The notes under the pieces: model-generated
Databases searched by the model: none
What the model saw: the letters and a program-made list of their open reading frames with translations, nothing else
Told to the model about the DNA's origin: nothing
From: Bacteroidia bacterium
GTDB lineage: Bacteria; Bacteroidota; Bacteroidia; JADZBD01
Direction: 5' to 3'
Length of the DNA stretch: 64,000 nt
NCBI GenBank assembly: GCA_020054095.1
Contig: JAGVMA010000052.1
Location: 62,001 to 126,000, forward strand
Translations under genes and position numbers: made by a program
Part shown: positions 18,921 to 27,950 of the stretch, piece after piece
Layout of the letters: every line of letters begins with the position of its first letter
Numbering within the stretch: position 1 is the first letter of the stretch

Positions 18921-20353
18921 TAGCTCGTAAAATATTTTTCTATTTCGGTTAAACTCATTGCATTTAAGCACATTTCTTTTGTAAGCATACCTTTTCGTGC
19001 AGCACACACACCATAATACATATCAAGTAATCCTTCTTTTACGTGCGCATCGGGGTTGATTGATATTTTCACATTTTTCTCTAAGCAATACGGAATCCAG
19101 CGCCAATCAATATCTAATCGGTAAGGATGTGCATTTAACTCAATTGCTACATTATTTGCTGCACAGGCATCAATTATTTTTTTGTGATTGACTGGGTAAC
19201 CTTGTCGGGATAAAAGTAAACGACCGGTTGGGTGTCCGAGTATAGTAGTGTGCGGGTTTTCAATTGCTTTTATTAAACGAGTATTTGCCTTTTCTTCATC
19301 CATTTTTAAATTACTATGAACAGATGCGACAACAAAATCGAATTGTTTTAAAATTTCTTCATCGTAATCTAATCGGCCATCATTTAAAATATCCGACTCA
19401 ATGCCTTTGAATATTTTGAATGGAACCAATTGCTTATTCAGTACTTCTATTTCAGCAAATTGTTTTAAAACATTTTCGGGTTTCATTCCACTTGCATAAA
19501 ATGCGGATTGAGAATGATCGCAAACGCCAAAATATTCGTAACCGAGTTTTATGCACTCCTCGGCCATTTCGGTAAGCGTATTGTAACCATCGCTGTATTT
19601 GGTATGATTATGCAATGCGCCACGTAAGTCTTTATATTCAATAAGTTTAGGAATATTTTTATTGCGTGCGAGCTTCACTTCGTTTAAGCCCTCTCTCAAT
19701 TCTGGTTCAATGTATTGCATTCCTAAAGATTCATAAATAGCTTCTTCGGATTTGTTTTTTGTAGAGGCTTTAAAACTATCTATTAACACTAAATGCTCTG
19801 CGGTGGCTGTAGTATTAATAAGTGTGTCATAAAAATTGTCTTTGTCGCAAAAAATAAAATTAACCGGAATTGAATTTTCGGGTTTAATAAAATTTTCAGT
19901 ATTTATTTTTTCTGCAATTAAAACATCAATAATTTCAATAATCTCACACTTCCTCCTTATCGCTCCAGTAAGCGAAACTAATACAGCGGGATGTTTAATT
20001 TTTATCTCCGCAATAATTTTATCGGCAACAATTTCGGCAGCATAGTAATGAAACTTACCAGCGCTTGCCATTTTAAACTCTATGGCTTTTTTAACTTGGG
20101 CTTGCGTTTTTTCTCCAAAACCCTTTAGTTCAATTAGTCTGTTTTCGTTACAAGCGTATAAAAGTTCACCTATTGATTCAACTTCTAATTCCCGCCAAAG
20201 CTGCCCCACTTTTTTAGGACCAATACCTTTTATGGAGAGCATTTCTATTACACCATTAGGCGTTTTCCCCAACAGTTTATTTAATTCTGCCAAACTGCCA
20301 TTTGTTTGCAGTTCGGTAATTTTTAGTGCCAAACTTTTCCCAACGCCTTCCAT
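18920..20353 (-). CDS. polX: PolX-family PHP nuclease, main reading frame (N-terminus lost to a frameshift)
   Basis: This 477-residue frame holds the helix-hairpin-helix repeats, a Pol X-like core and an intact C-terminal PHP exonuclease domain. PHP metal ligands are visible: HNHTKYSD, GVCDHS, KGIESD, ASVHSN, GHPTGR and NPDAH. In the polymerase core the usual GS...GDxD signature reads TGAIRRKCEIIEIIDVLI, so the first catalytic Asp is gone. Polymerase activity is therefore unlikely, and noncanonical exonuclease-only PolX proteins are known. The frame begins inside the expected protein. The missing 54 residues are encoded just upstream in the +1 frame (to 20514). It is coupled to the GH3 gene by TAATG. 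Confidence 0.85.
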   Translation of the reverse strand: MEGVGKSLALKITELQTNGSLAELNKLLGKTPNGVIEMLSIKGIGPKKVGQLWRELEVESIGELLYACNENRLIELKGFGEKTQAQVKKAIEFKMASAGKFHYYAAEIVADKIIAEIKIKHPAVLVSLTGAIRRKCEIIEIIDVLIAEKINTENFIKPENSIPVNFIFCDKDNFYDTLINTTATAEHLVLIDSFKASTKNKSEEAIYESLGMQYIEPELREGLNEVKLARNKNIPKLIEYKDLRGALHNHTKYSDGYNTLTEMAEECIKLGYEYFGVCDHSQSAFYASGMKPENVLKQFAEIEVLNKQLVPFKIFKGIESDILNDGRLDYDEEILKQFDFVVASVHSNLKMDEEKANTRLIKAIENPHTTILGHPTGRLLLSRQGYPVNHKKIIDACAANNVAIELNAHPYRLDIDWRWIPYCLEKNVKISINPDAHVKEGLLDMYYGVCAARKGMLTKEMCLNAMSLTEIEKYFTS

Positions 20354-20514
20354 TTTTCAATTTCCTCAAATGTGAGTCCATCAAAATTTACTCCGGCTTT
20401 ATCTAATCTATAAGCGGCATTTGCAAGCGACTTAACTTTAAATGGATTCTCGTTATGTAAATCCATCAACTGCGATAATAATTTAATATTGTCTATTACT
20501 TCTTCAGTTTGCAC
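20323..20514 (-). pseudogene. polX: N-terminal fragment of PolX, shifted out of frame
   Basis: The 63-residue frame from the ATG at 20514 encodes the N-terminal HHH_8 helix domain of PolX (MDLHNENPFKVKSLANAAYR). It runs into wrong-frame residues after EEIEK. Adding one A to the run of five A on the minus strand (T run at 20353-20357 on plus) would give EEIEK-MEGVGKSLALKI and a continuous protein of 531 residues. The gene is thus broken by an apparent one-base deletion in a homopolymer. The cause may be a real mutation, a sequencing error or, less likely, ribosomal slippage. Confidence 0.8.
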
Positions 20515-20547
20515 CTTATTTGTATTTTTATAAAAATAAAAAATGAT

Positions 20548-22146
20548 ATGATTGTGAGTTTAAAAATAAAAAATACTTTTTTGCTTTTACTTATATTTTT
20601 AGTTACCGATAAGTTAAATGCTCAATTTGGTCAACAGCCACCTTATACTATTTCAATAGAGCCGGCAGGCAGACTTGCACAAGGGTTTCATTCATTCGCA
20701 TTTGCTCAGGATAATAATTTTCTACTTTTAATAGGTGGCAGAACAAACGGATTGCATGGCATGTCATCAAACGATGGATTCCCTGTGCAATATGCTAATA
20801 ACGACATCATTGTAATTGACACAACAAGTTGGCAACAATTTTCTTCAAGCCTAAATGTGCTTCCATATAATATAGCTGACCCGCTTCGCTCCACTAACAT
20901 GCTATATTATGTGAGTGGAAATTACTTATACATGATTGGTGGTTACGGGTGGGACAGCATACAAAACAGGTTTGTAACATTTAACACACTCACTGCAATT
21001 CATATTAATGATATGGTTAATGCTGTACTTTCTAACAACCCTATCCAGCCTCACATACGGCAAATAACCGATACTAATTTTACAGTATGCGGTGGCGAGT
21101 TAAAAAAAATATACAACGATTACTATTTGTGTTACGGACATAATTTTGAAGGCCGATACACCGACCCTCCTACCCCACTTTTTACACAACTGTATAATAA
21201 TGAAATAAAAAAATTCAATATCACTGATAATGGTGTTTCCATTTCTGTATCTAACTTCAGCTATTTTATTGATACCAATGAGTTTCACCGAAGAGATTTG
21301 AATGTGTGCCCAACCATAACACCACAAAACCAACAAGGGCTTGTAACGCTTGGCGGTGTTTTTAGAAAAGATTACAACTTGCCATTTTTAAATCCAATTC
21401 AAATTGCACCAACGGGCGGAACAGTTATTAATTTTCAACAATTGATGAATCATTATACCTGTGCCAACATTTCGGTATATGATTCAGCAACTCAAAAGAT
21501 GTATGTAACATTACTTGGTGGAATTAGTATGTACGATTACAATCCGCAAAACAATACAGCAGTTTTAGATTCACTTGTACCTTTCGTGAGCGATATAAGC
21601 ACCATCACTATTAATGCCAATGGGCAGTTCGGGGAATCGGTGATGCCGTTGCAAATGCCTGGTTTGCTTGGATCAAATGCGGCTTTTATTCCTAACTTAA
21701 ATTTAATGTCTTATCAAAATGGTGTAATAAAATTCAGGCAGTTGCCATCGCAGCCCACTTTAGCGGGATATATTTTAGGAGGAATAAGAGCCACGGGGAC
21801 AAATCTTTTTCCGAGTACAGCAAACGATACGGTTTACAGATTGATAATTACACCCGATTTATTATCATCAAACGTAAACGATGAAAATAATACATCGTTT
21901 ACTATTTTTCCTAATCCGGCACAAAACCAAATAAACATTAGTATTTCTTCAAGCAAACAGTGTGTATTGAAATACGCTGTGTTTAACGCAAGCGGTGAAA
22001 AAGTTTTAGAATCCGACAGTGAATCATTCTCAGCCGGTAATCACATCAGAAAATTAAACACGGAGCTAAGCAGCGGAGTTTACTTTATTGAATTTAAAAC
22101 GAATACAAGTGTTAGCGTAAAAAAACTAATTGTAGTTAGTCAATAA
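20548..22146 (+). CDS. Secreted Kelch-like protein with T9SS type A sorting domain
   Basis: A signal peptide ending DKLNAQ is followed by strand-rich repeats with Kelch-like features (NNFLLLIGGRTNGLHG, NYLYMIGGYGW, KMYVTLLGGISMYDY). The C-terminal 75 residues (IFPNPAQNQINIS...GVYFIEF...KKLIVVSQ) are a T9SS sorting domain. I start it at the ATG at 20548, directly before the signal sequence; the frame is open 39 bp further up. It is divergent from polX, and its last 21 bp overlap the 3' end of the convergent aroF. The ligand is unknown. Confidence 0.8.
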   Translation: MIVSLKIKNTFLLLLIFLVTDKLNAQFGQQPPYTISIEPAGRLAQGFHSFAFAQDNNFLLLIGGRTNGLHGMSSNDGFPVQYANNDIIVIDTTSWQQFSSSLNVLPYNIADPLRSTNMLYYVSGNYLYMIGGYGWDSIQNRFVTFNTLTAIHINDMVNAVLSNNPIQPHIRQITDTNFTVCGGELKKIYNDYYLCYGHNFEGRYTDPPTPLFTQLYNNEIKKFNITDNGVSISVSNFSYFIDTNEFHRRDLNVCPTITPQNQQGLVTLGGVFRKDYNLPFLNPIQIAPTGGTVINFQQLMNHYTCANISVYDSATQKMYVTLLGGISMYDYNPQNNTAVLDSLVPFVSDISTITINANGQFGESVMPLQMPGLLGSNAAFIPNLNLMSYQNGVIKFRQLPSQPTLAGYILGGIRATGTNLFPSTANDTVYRLIITPDLLSSNVNDENNTSFTIFPNPAQNQINISISSSKQCVLKYAVFNASGEKVLESDSESFSAGNHIRKLNTELSSGVYFIEFKTNTSVSVKKLIVVSQ

Positions 22147-23127
22147 GTTTATTTTTTTCACAAACGCTGCGCTCTCATCAAAATTTAATGTCTGCTGACC
22201 ATCTGAAGCAGCTTCTTCAGGACATTGATGCACTTCGTAAATCACGCCATCGGCACCAGCAATTAGCGAAGCAAGTCCAATTGCCGCAACGTGCTCCCTC
22301 ACACCTATTCCATGGCTGGGGTCGGCAATCACTGGCAAATGTGATTTCTCCTTTAATACCGCGATTGCATTTATATCAAACGTATTACGATAAGCGTTTT
22401 CATACGTTCTTATTCCGCGCTCGCAAAGTATAAGTTTTTCATTTCCATTGCTGAATACATATTCCGCACTTTGCAAAAGTTCATCAATTGTTCCGCTCAT
22501 TCCGCGTTTCAGCAAAATTGATTTGTCCACTTTACCAAGTTCATCTAGTAAATTAAAATTTTGCGAATTGCGTGCTCCCACCTGAAAAACATCCACATAA
22601 TCGTACATTTCTTTTATTTGCGAAACTTGCATTACTTCCGTAATAATTTTTATTCCGTTTTTTTTGCAGATACGATAAAACATTTTCAGCCCATCAATTC
22701 CTAATCCTCTAAAAGCATAAGGCGAGCTGCGTGGCTTAAAAACACCACCACGCATCACTTTAATTCCGTTGAGTTTTAAATGGGTTACAATTTTCTCCAC
22801 CTGCTCTTCACTTTCAATTGAACATGGGCCGGCCATAATTGTTTTTTGAGCAGCGCCAATTTTTATTCCGCCACCCAAATCAACATGCGAATAACCCACC
22901 TTCCATTTTTTTGAAACTAATTTATAAGATTCCGAAACACGGTGCACGTCCAATACTCCCGGCAAACTTCCAATCAGACGAATATCAAAATCTGCCTTTC
23001 CGATACAAACCAAATAATTCCCGGCTTGTGTTTTCACTTCGGTTGGTTTGTGATTTATAGCGGCAATACTTTTTAGTATCAGCTGTTTATCTTTTGTTTT
23101 AATTTTTGACTCAAGTTGTATAATCAT
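22126..23127 (-). CDS. aroF: 3-deoxy-7-phosphoheptulonate synthase (DAHP synthase)
   Basis: It condenses phosphoenolpyruvate and erythrose 4-phosphate, the first step to all aromatic amino acids. It is of the Bacillus/Thermotoga AroF type. A ferredoxin-like N-terminal regulatory domain (1-85) precedes a barrel carrying AGPCSIESEEQ, MRGGVFKPRSSPY, LLKRGMSGT, LCERGIRTYE and IADPSHGIG. It is the last gene of the trp operon, with its ATG overlapping the trpA stop by 4 bp, so chorismate supply is tied to tryptophan demand. Its 3' end overlaps the convergent secreted-protein gene by 21 bp. Confidence 0.93.
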   Translation of the reverse strand: MIIQLESKIKTKDKQLILKSIAAINHKPTEVKTQAGNYLVCIGKADFDIRLIGSLPGVLDVHRVSESYKLVSKKWKVGYSHVDLGGGIKIGAAQKTIMAGPCSIESEEQVEKIVTHLKLNGIKVMRGGVFKPRSSPYAFRGLGIDGLKMFYRICKKNGIKIITEVMQVSQIKEMYDYVDVFQVGARNSQNFNLLDELGKVDKSILLKRGMSGTIDELLQSAEYVFSNGNEKLILCERGIRTYENAYRNTFDINAIAVLKEKSHLPVIADPSHGIGVREHVAAIGLASLIAGADGVIYEVHQCPEEAASDGQQTLNFDESAAFVKKINLLTNYN

Positions 23128-23873
23128 CTTATTGTTTTTATAAATTCAGTAACATGTGTTTTTGTTTTTAACGATTGAATAAATGCTGTTCCAATGATTG
23201 CTCCGCTTGCATAATTACATGCTTTGTTAAAACTTTGCTTTTCAGAAATTCCAAATCCTATCATTACAGGATTTTTCAAATTCATTTTTTTAATTCTGCT
23301 GAAGTATTTTTCTTTATCTGCATTCACACCATTTTTAGTACCCGTTGTACTCGAAGATGAAACGGCATAAATAAAAGCATCGCTGTGCTTGTCAATAAGC
23401 TTAATGCGCTCATTTGAGGTTTGTGGGCTTATTAAAAATATATTCTTCAAGTCATACTTCTGGAAAACATGTTTGTATTCTTTTAGGTAAACCTCAATAG
23501 GCAAATCAGGGATTATTAATCCGGAAACACCCACGGATTTTGATTGTTTACAAAATTTTTCAACTCCGAATTGCATAACCGAATTAAAATAGCCCATTAA
23601 AATAAGCGGTGCTTTCGTATTCACATTTTTTAATTGCTCAAATAGGAATGAAACATTCATCCCATTTGCAATTGCTCGCTCGCTCGAATCTTGTATCACA
23701 GGTCCATCTGCCAAGGGATCTGAGAAGGGTATTCCGATCTCAATCATATCCACACCGGCATTATCTAATTCATTTAAAATTTTAGCGGTGCTGTTTAATT
23801 CCGGAAAACCGGCTGTGAAATAAATAGACAACAGTTTTTTTTTATCGCTGAAAAGAGTATTTAATTTGTTCAT
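23124..23873 (-). CDS. trpA: Tryptophan synthase alpha chain
   Basis: It cleaves indole-3-glycerol phosphate to indole, which is channelled to TrpB. The TIM barrel shows the catalytic Glu in [19 protein letters not shown], the catalytic Asp in LIIPDLP, and the phosphate-binding GFGISEKQ near the end. At 249 residues it is slightly shorter than the usual 265. Start and stop overlap trpB and aroF by 4 bp each, which shows translational coupling. Confidence 0.96.
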   Translation of the reverse strand: MNKLNTLFSDKKKLLSIYFTAGFPELNSTAKILNELDNAGVDMIEIGIPFSDPLADGPVIQDSSERAIANGMNVSFLFEQLKNVNTKAPLILMGYFNSVMQFGVEKFCKQSKSVGVSGLIIPDLPIEVYLKEYKHVFQKYDLKNIFLISPQTSNERIKLIDKHSDAFIYAVSSSSTTGTKNGVNADKEKYFSRIKKMNLKNPVMIGFGISEKQSFNKACNYASGAIIGTAFIQSLKTKTHVTEFIKTIR

Positions 23874-25036
23874 ATTGGCAAGTGTTTTATATATGTTGAT
23901 AAATCTTTATCACCCCTTCCGGATAAGTTTACAACCACAGTTTCATTTTTTTTAGCTTTTAGTTTTCCGAGGTACGCTAATGCGTGTGCGCTTTCTAATG
24001 CCGGAATTATTCCTTCGAGTTTTGCAAGTTGATATGCTGCTTTTAATGCTTCTGCATCTGTAATTGAAACAAATTTAGCTCTGTCGGTATCAAACAAATG
24101 TGCGTGAATAGGACCAACTCCCGGATAATCTAATCCTGCAGAAATAGAATACGGCTCTGTTATTTGTCCATCAGAATTTTGCATAAGCATAGTTTTACTT
24201 CCGTGAATAATTCCGGGTTTGCCAAGTACCATTGTTGCAGCAGAATGTCCTGATTTAATTCCTTTGCCTGCCGCTTCCACTGCAATTAGTTTTACATTTT
24301 TATCATTCATAAAATGGTAAAAAGCACCGGCAGCATTGCTGCCGCCACCAACACAGGCAATTACGTAATTGGGTTTAGTTCTTAATTGCAATTTAATTTC
24401 TTTAGAAATAACCGATTGCAATTTTGCAACCAAATCGGGATAAGGATGAGGCCCCACAACCGAACCAATAATGTAATAAGTATCTGTTGCATTATTTATC
24501 CAATCTCTGATGGCTTCGTTGGTTGCATCTTTTAATGTTTTACTTCCGCTTGTTGTCGACACAACTTTTGCGCCCAGCATTTTCATACGAGCTACGTTTG
24601 GTGCTTGTCTTTCTATATCAACTTCGCCCATGTAAACAATACACTGCAAACCCATAAGAGCACAAACGGTAGCTGTGGCAACACCGTGCTGCCCTGCACC
24701 TGTTTCGGCAATAATTCTTTTTTTGCCTAAATGCTTTGCAATTAAAATTTGACCGAGTGTGTTGTTAATTTTATGAGCACCGGTGTGCAACAAATCTTCG
24801 CGCTTTAAATAAATATTGGTTTTGTATTTTTCTGATAAACGCTTGGCAAAATATAGAGGCGTTGGTCTGCCTGCGTAATTTGCAAGTAATGCATTGTACT
24901 CGTTTTTAAATTTCTGCGAAGAAATAATTTTTTGATAATTATTTTTAATCTCTTCAATATTCGGGTAAAGCATTTCAGGAATATATGCTCCACCAAAACT
25001 CCCATAATAACCTTCTTTGTTAACGCTGTAATTCAT
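23870..25036 (-). CDS. trpB: Tryptophan synthase beta chain
   Basis: A PLP enzyme that joins indole and serine to form tryptophan. The 388 residues include the PLP Lys in HTGAHKINN, the adjacent [11 protein letters not shown] loop, [13 protein letters not shown] and the C-terminal [10 protein letters not shown]. It is the normal TrpB1 type that pairs with TrpA. The start at 25036 lies inside trpF (17-bp overlap) and the stop overlaps trpA by 4 bp. Confidence 0.97.
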   Translation of the reverse strand: MNYSVNKEGYYGSFGGAYIPEMLYPNIEEIKNNYQKIISSQKFKNEYNALLANYAGRPTPLYFAKRLSEKYKTNIYLKREDLLHTGAHKINNTLGQILIAKHLGKKRIIAETGAGQHGVATATVCALMGLQCIVYMGEVDIERQAPNVARMKMLGAKVVSTTSGSKTLKDATNEAIRDWINNATDTYYIIGSVVGPHPYPDLVAKLQSVISKEIKLQLRTKPNYVIACVGGGSNAAGAFYHFMNDKNVKLIAVEAAGKGIKSGHSAATMVLGKPGIIHGSKTMLMQNSDGQITEPYSISAGLDYPGVGPIHAHLFDTDRAKFVSITDAEALKAAYQLAKLEGIIPALESAHALAYLGKLKAKKNETVVVNLSGRGDKDLSTYIKHLPI

Positions 25037-25631
25037 TCATCATTAGTTTTAATTTATTTATATCTTTTATTCCCGGTGATGATTCAAATTTCGAATTCAC
25101 ATCTAGTCCAATGCAGTTATCATCGTGTGTATTATTGTTTTTTATTTCTTCAATATCAATTCCACCGGAGATAAAATACGGCACGCTTACGCTATAGTTC
25201 TTCAACAAATTTCTGTCAAAAGACAGGCCGGTGCCGCCATATTGGTCAGACTTGGTATCAAACAGAAAGTAGTTGCAATAAGCAGTGTAAGTACTGAGCA
25301 ATGAAAAATCAAATGATGCATCAATACCAAATGCTTTAATGATGTTAACATGTTTACTTAAATCATTACAAAATTGTGCGGACTCGGTTCCGTGCAACTG
25401 AACAAAATCAAGATTATGTTTTTCTACTGTTTTTAAAATAAGATCCATTTTCTCATTTACAAAGACTCCAACTTTTTTTATGCTATTGTCAACTAAAGGC
25501 ATCGCAAAATCATTACCAACAAATCTTTTAGAATTGCGATAGAAAATAAAGCCCATAAAATCAGGTTTTAATTCCGCTGCTTGGATGATATTTTCAGCGT
25601 ATTTCATTCCACACACTTTTACTTTCATCAT
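25020..25631 (-). CDS. trpF: Phosphoribosylanthranilate isomerase
   Basis: It converts phosphoribosylanthranilate to CdRP in the third step of the tryptophan branch. The barrel of 203 residues shows the catalytic Cys in [11 protein letters not shown], the FVQLHGTE strand, the catalytic Asp in [14 protein letters not shown] and the phosphate-binding FISGGI. It overlaps trpC by 4 bp and trpB by 17 bp. It is separate from trpC, not fused as in enteric bacteria. Confidence 0.95.
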   Translation of the reverse strand: MMKVKVCGMKYAENIIQAAELKPDFMGFIFYRNSKRFVGNDFAMPLVDNSIKKVGVFVNEKMDLILKTVEKHNLDFVQLHGTESAQFCNDLSKHVNIIKAFGIDASFDFSLLSTYTAYCNYFLFDTKSDQYGGTGLSFDRNLLKNYSVSVPYFISGGIDIEEIKNNNTHDDNCIGLDVNSKFESSPGIKDINKLKLMMNELQR

Positions 25632-26416
25632 ATTGCGTTAATTTGTTTTACTAAATCTGCACAAGCATTTTCCGGTCGTGCATTTTTCATAAATGCTTCG
25701 CCAATTAAAAATCCTTTGTAGCCGGCTTGTTTTAAATCAGCCATTGTTTTAGCTGTATCAATTCCGCTTTCAGAAATTTTCACAAAATCGTCAGGAATTA
25801 AATTTGATAGCTCGAAGGAGCGGCTGACATTTGTTTTAAATGTTTTTAAATCACGATTATTTACGCCCACACAATCCACATCTGCAGAAATTGATTTCAG
25901 TTCATCTTTATCTCTTATTTCCAATAACACTTCTAATCCAAGCGACTTAGAAAATTTTGATAACGATTTAATTTCTTTAGCCGTTAAAACATTTGCCAAT
26001 AATAAAATGGCATCAGCGCCAATTGATTTTGCTTCGATAATCTGGTACTCATCAATTATAAAATCTTTTCTCAAAATAGGGCAATAGTTATACTTCCGAG
26101 CAATGGTTAAATCAGCAGAACTTCCGCCAAAAAAATTAGTATCTGTGAGCACACTTAAAGCGCTAGCGCCTGCTTGCATATAGCCAATTGACGTGCGTTC
26201 AACATTGGCATATTTATTAATAAATCCTTTTGATGGTGATTTGCGTTTGAACTCGGCAATTATTCCGGCTTTATCTGTACGCAATAAATATTTTTTAAGC
26301 GACACGGTAGGTGAAATAAAATAAATACTTTTTGCCAAAAGTTTTATCGGGAAAAGCGATTTGCGATTTGCTACTTCTTTCTTTTTTTCAGCAATAATCT
26401 CTTCGAGTATATTCAT
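25628..26416 (-). CDS. trpC: Indole-3-glycerol phosphate synthase
   Basis: It closes the indole ring from CdRP. The motifs are IIAEFKRKSPSKGFI (catalytic Lys), LRKDFIIDEYQI, LEIRDKDEL, VGVNNRDLKTF and ISESGI. I use the ATG at 26416, which shares its A with the trpD stop (TAATG); the open frame upstream reads through trpD and adds non-homologous residues. It overlaps trpF by 4 bp. Confidence 0.95.
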   Translation of the reverse strand: MNILEEIIAEKKKEVANRKSLFPIKLLAKSIYFISPTVSLKKYLLRTDKAGIIAEFKRKSPSKGFINKYANVERTSIGYMQAGASALSVLTDTNFFGGSSADLTIARKYNYCPILRKDFIIDEYQIIEAKSIGADAILLLANVLTAKEIKSLSKFSKSLGLEVLLEIRDKDELKSISADVDCVGVNNRDLKTFKTNVSRSFELSNLIPDDFVKISESGIDTAKTMADLKQAGYKGFLIGEAFMKNARPENACADLVKQINAI

Positions 26417-27387
26417 TACGATATTATTTTTTTGAATGTTAATAGTGCTTTTTTTGATAACAGTGAGTCTTCGGCTTGTGCAATGCATTCAGTAATATTA
26501 TTTTTAGTAAAACACTGTATTGCATGGGCGGCATTAATTACAGCCACTGACTTTTGAGCTTCTGTGCCTTCGCCATTTAAAATATTCAAAAATATTTTAG
26601 TGGCATCAGCAGTAGAATTGCCACCATATAAATCTTTCGGTAGAATTTTTTTGAGCGGATACATTAATCGCTCACCATCTTTACCTGTAATTTTATAGGT
26701 ATCTGTAAGCGAGATTTCATCGTAGCCATCAAGCGAATGAACTATTGAATAATTAATATCCGTTTGCTGAAGTGTGTAATTATACAATCGCAGCATTTCC
26801 AAATTGTAAACGCCAAGCACTTGGTAATTAGGCATACATGGATTTACCAAGGGACCAAGCATGTTAAAAAATGTACGCACACCAAGTTCTTTTCGGATGG
26901 GTGCAACAGTTTTCATTGCAGGATGAAATAATGGCGCGTGCAAAAAGCATAAGTTAGCATTATCCAACTGCTGTTGCAAAATTCCAGAATTGTTAGTGAA
27001 TTTATAGCCAACACTTTCAAGCAAATTGGAAGATCCACTAATGGAACTTACGCCATAATTTCCGTGCTTGGTAACTTTATAACCCGCACCGGCAACAACA
27101 AAACAAGCAAGCGTTGAAATATTAAACGTGTTTTTACCATCGCCACCTGTGCCAACTATATCAATCGTTTCATGTGTATTAAATTTTACGGGCAAACATA
27201 GCTCCAGCATCGCATCTCTGAAACCCGATAACTCTTCAACTGTGATTGGTCGCATTAAATACACTGACATAAACGAAGCTACCTGCGATGCATAATATTT
27301 TGACTCTGCAATATTGATTAAAACTTCGCGTGCTGTTTTTTGGGTCAGCGTTTGATGATTGTATAATCTATTTAAAATATCTTTCAT
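26416..27387 (-). CDS. trpD: Anthranilate phosphoribosyltransferase
   Basis: It transfers phosphoribose from PRPP to anthranilate. The 323 residues carry the PRPP-binding GTGGDGKNTFNIST, KHGNYGVSS with the anthranilate site, a FFNMLGPLVNP block and the VHSLDGYDEIS motif. It is a stand-alone TrpD, not fused to TrpG. It overlaps trpG by 4 bp and meets trpC in a TAATG junction. Confidence 0.96.
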   Translation of the reverse strand: MKDILNRLYNHQTLTQKTAREVLINIAESKYYASQVASFMSVYLMRPITVEELSGFRDAMLELCLPVKFNTHETIDIVGTGGDGKNTFNISTLACFVVAGAGYKVTKHGNYGVSSISGSSNLLESVGYKFTNNSGILQQQLDNANLCFLHAPLFHPAMKTVAPIRKELGVRTFFNMLGPLVNPCMPNYQVLGVYNLEMLRLYNYTLQQTDINYSIVHSLDGYDEISLTDTYKITGKDGERLMYPLKKILPKDLYGGNSTADATKIFLNILNGEGTEAQKSVAVINAAHAIQCFTKNNITECIAQAEDSLLSKKALLTFKKIIS

Positions 27388-27950
27388 GATTTCACCCAGT
27401 TTTCAATCATTTGTAATCCATGTTCGGTTAAAATACTTTCGGGATGAAACTGCACTCCACGCACATTATATGTTTTATGTTTTAGTGCCATTATAAATCC
27501 CATTTCATCTTTTGCTGTAATTTCCAACTCAGCAGGTAGCAATTTTTCATCAACTACCCATGAGTGATACCGACCAACATTAAACTCATCTGGAATGTTA
27601 TTAAATATTAAATCGTTATCGAAAGTTTTTATTGGAGTGGCAACTCCGTGATAAACAGAATCAAGGTTTTTTAATTTACCACCAAACGCCTCAGCTATTG
27701 CCTGCATGCCAAGACACACACCCAAGATGCTTTTGCGATCGGCATAGCGCGTTATAAGTTCCAATAAAATTCCTGCCTCTTGAGGTACGCCCGGACCTGG
27801 TGACAATAAAATTTTATCAAATAAATTCACATCTTCAATAGAAATTTTATCGTTCCTAAAAACGTGTACACCGGCATCACTAACTTTTTCCAAATAGTGG
27901 ACAAGATTGTACGTAAACGAATCGTAATTATCCAAAACAAGTATTTTCAT
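27384..27950 (-). CDS. trpG: Anthranilate synthase component II (glutamine amidotransferase)
   Basis: It supplies ammonia from glutamine to TrpE. The class I amidotransferase triad is present: Cys in LGVCLGMQAIAE, and His and Glu in VQFHPESILT. The oxyanion block SPGPGVPQEAG is also present. It could also serve as PabA for folate, as often happens where only one copy exists. Both ends overlap neighbours by 4 bp (trpE upstream, trpD downstream). Confidence 0.94.
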   Translation of the reverse strand: MKILVLDNYDSFTYNLVHYLEKVSDAGVHVFRNDKISIEDVNLFDKILLSPGPGVPQEAGILLELITRYADRKSILGVCLGMQAIAEAFGGKLKNLDSVYHGVATPIKTFDNDLIFNNIPDEFNVGRYHSWVVDEKLLPAELEITAKDEMGFIMALKHKTYNVRGVQFHPESILTEHGLQMIENWVKS

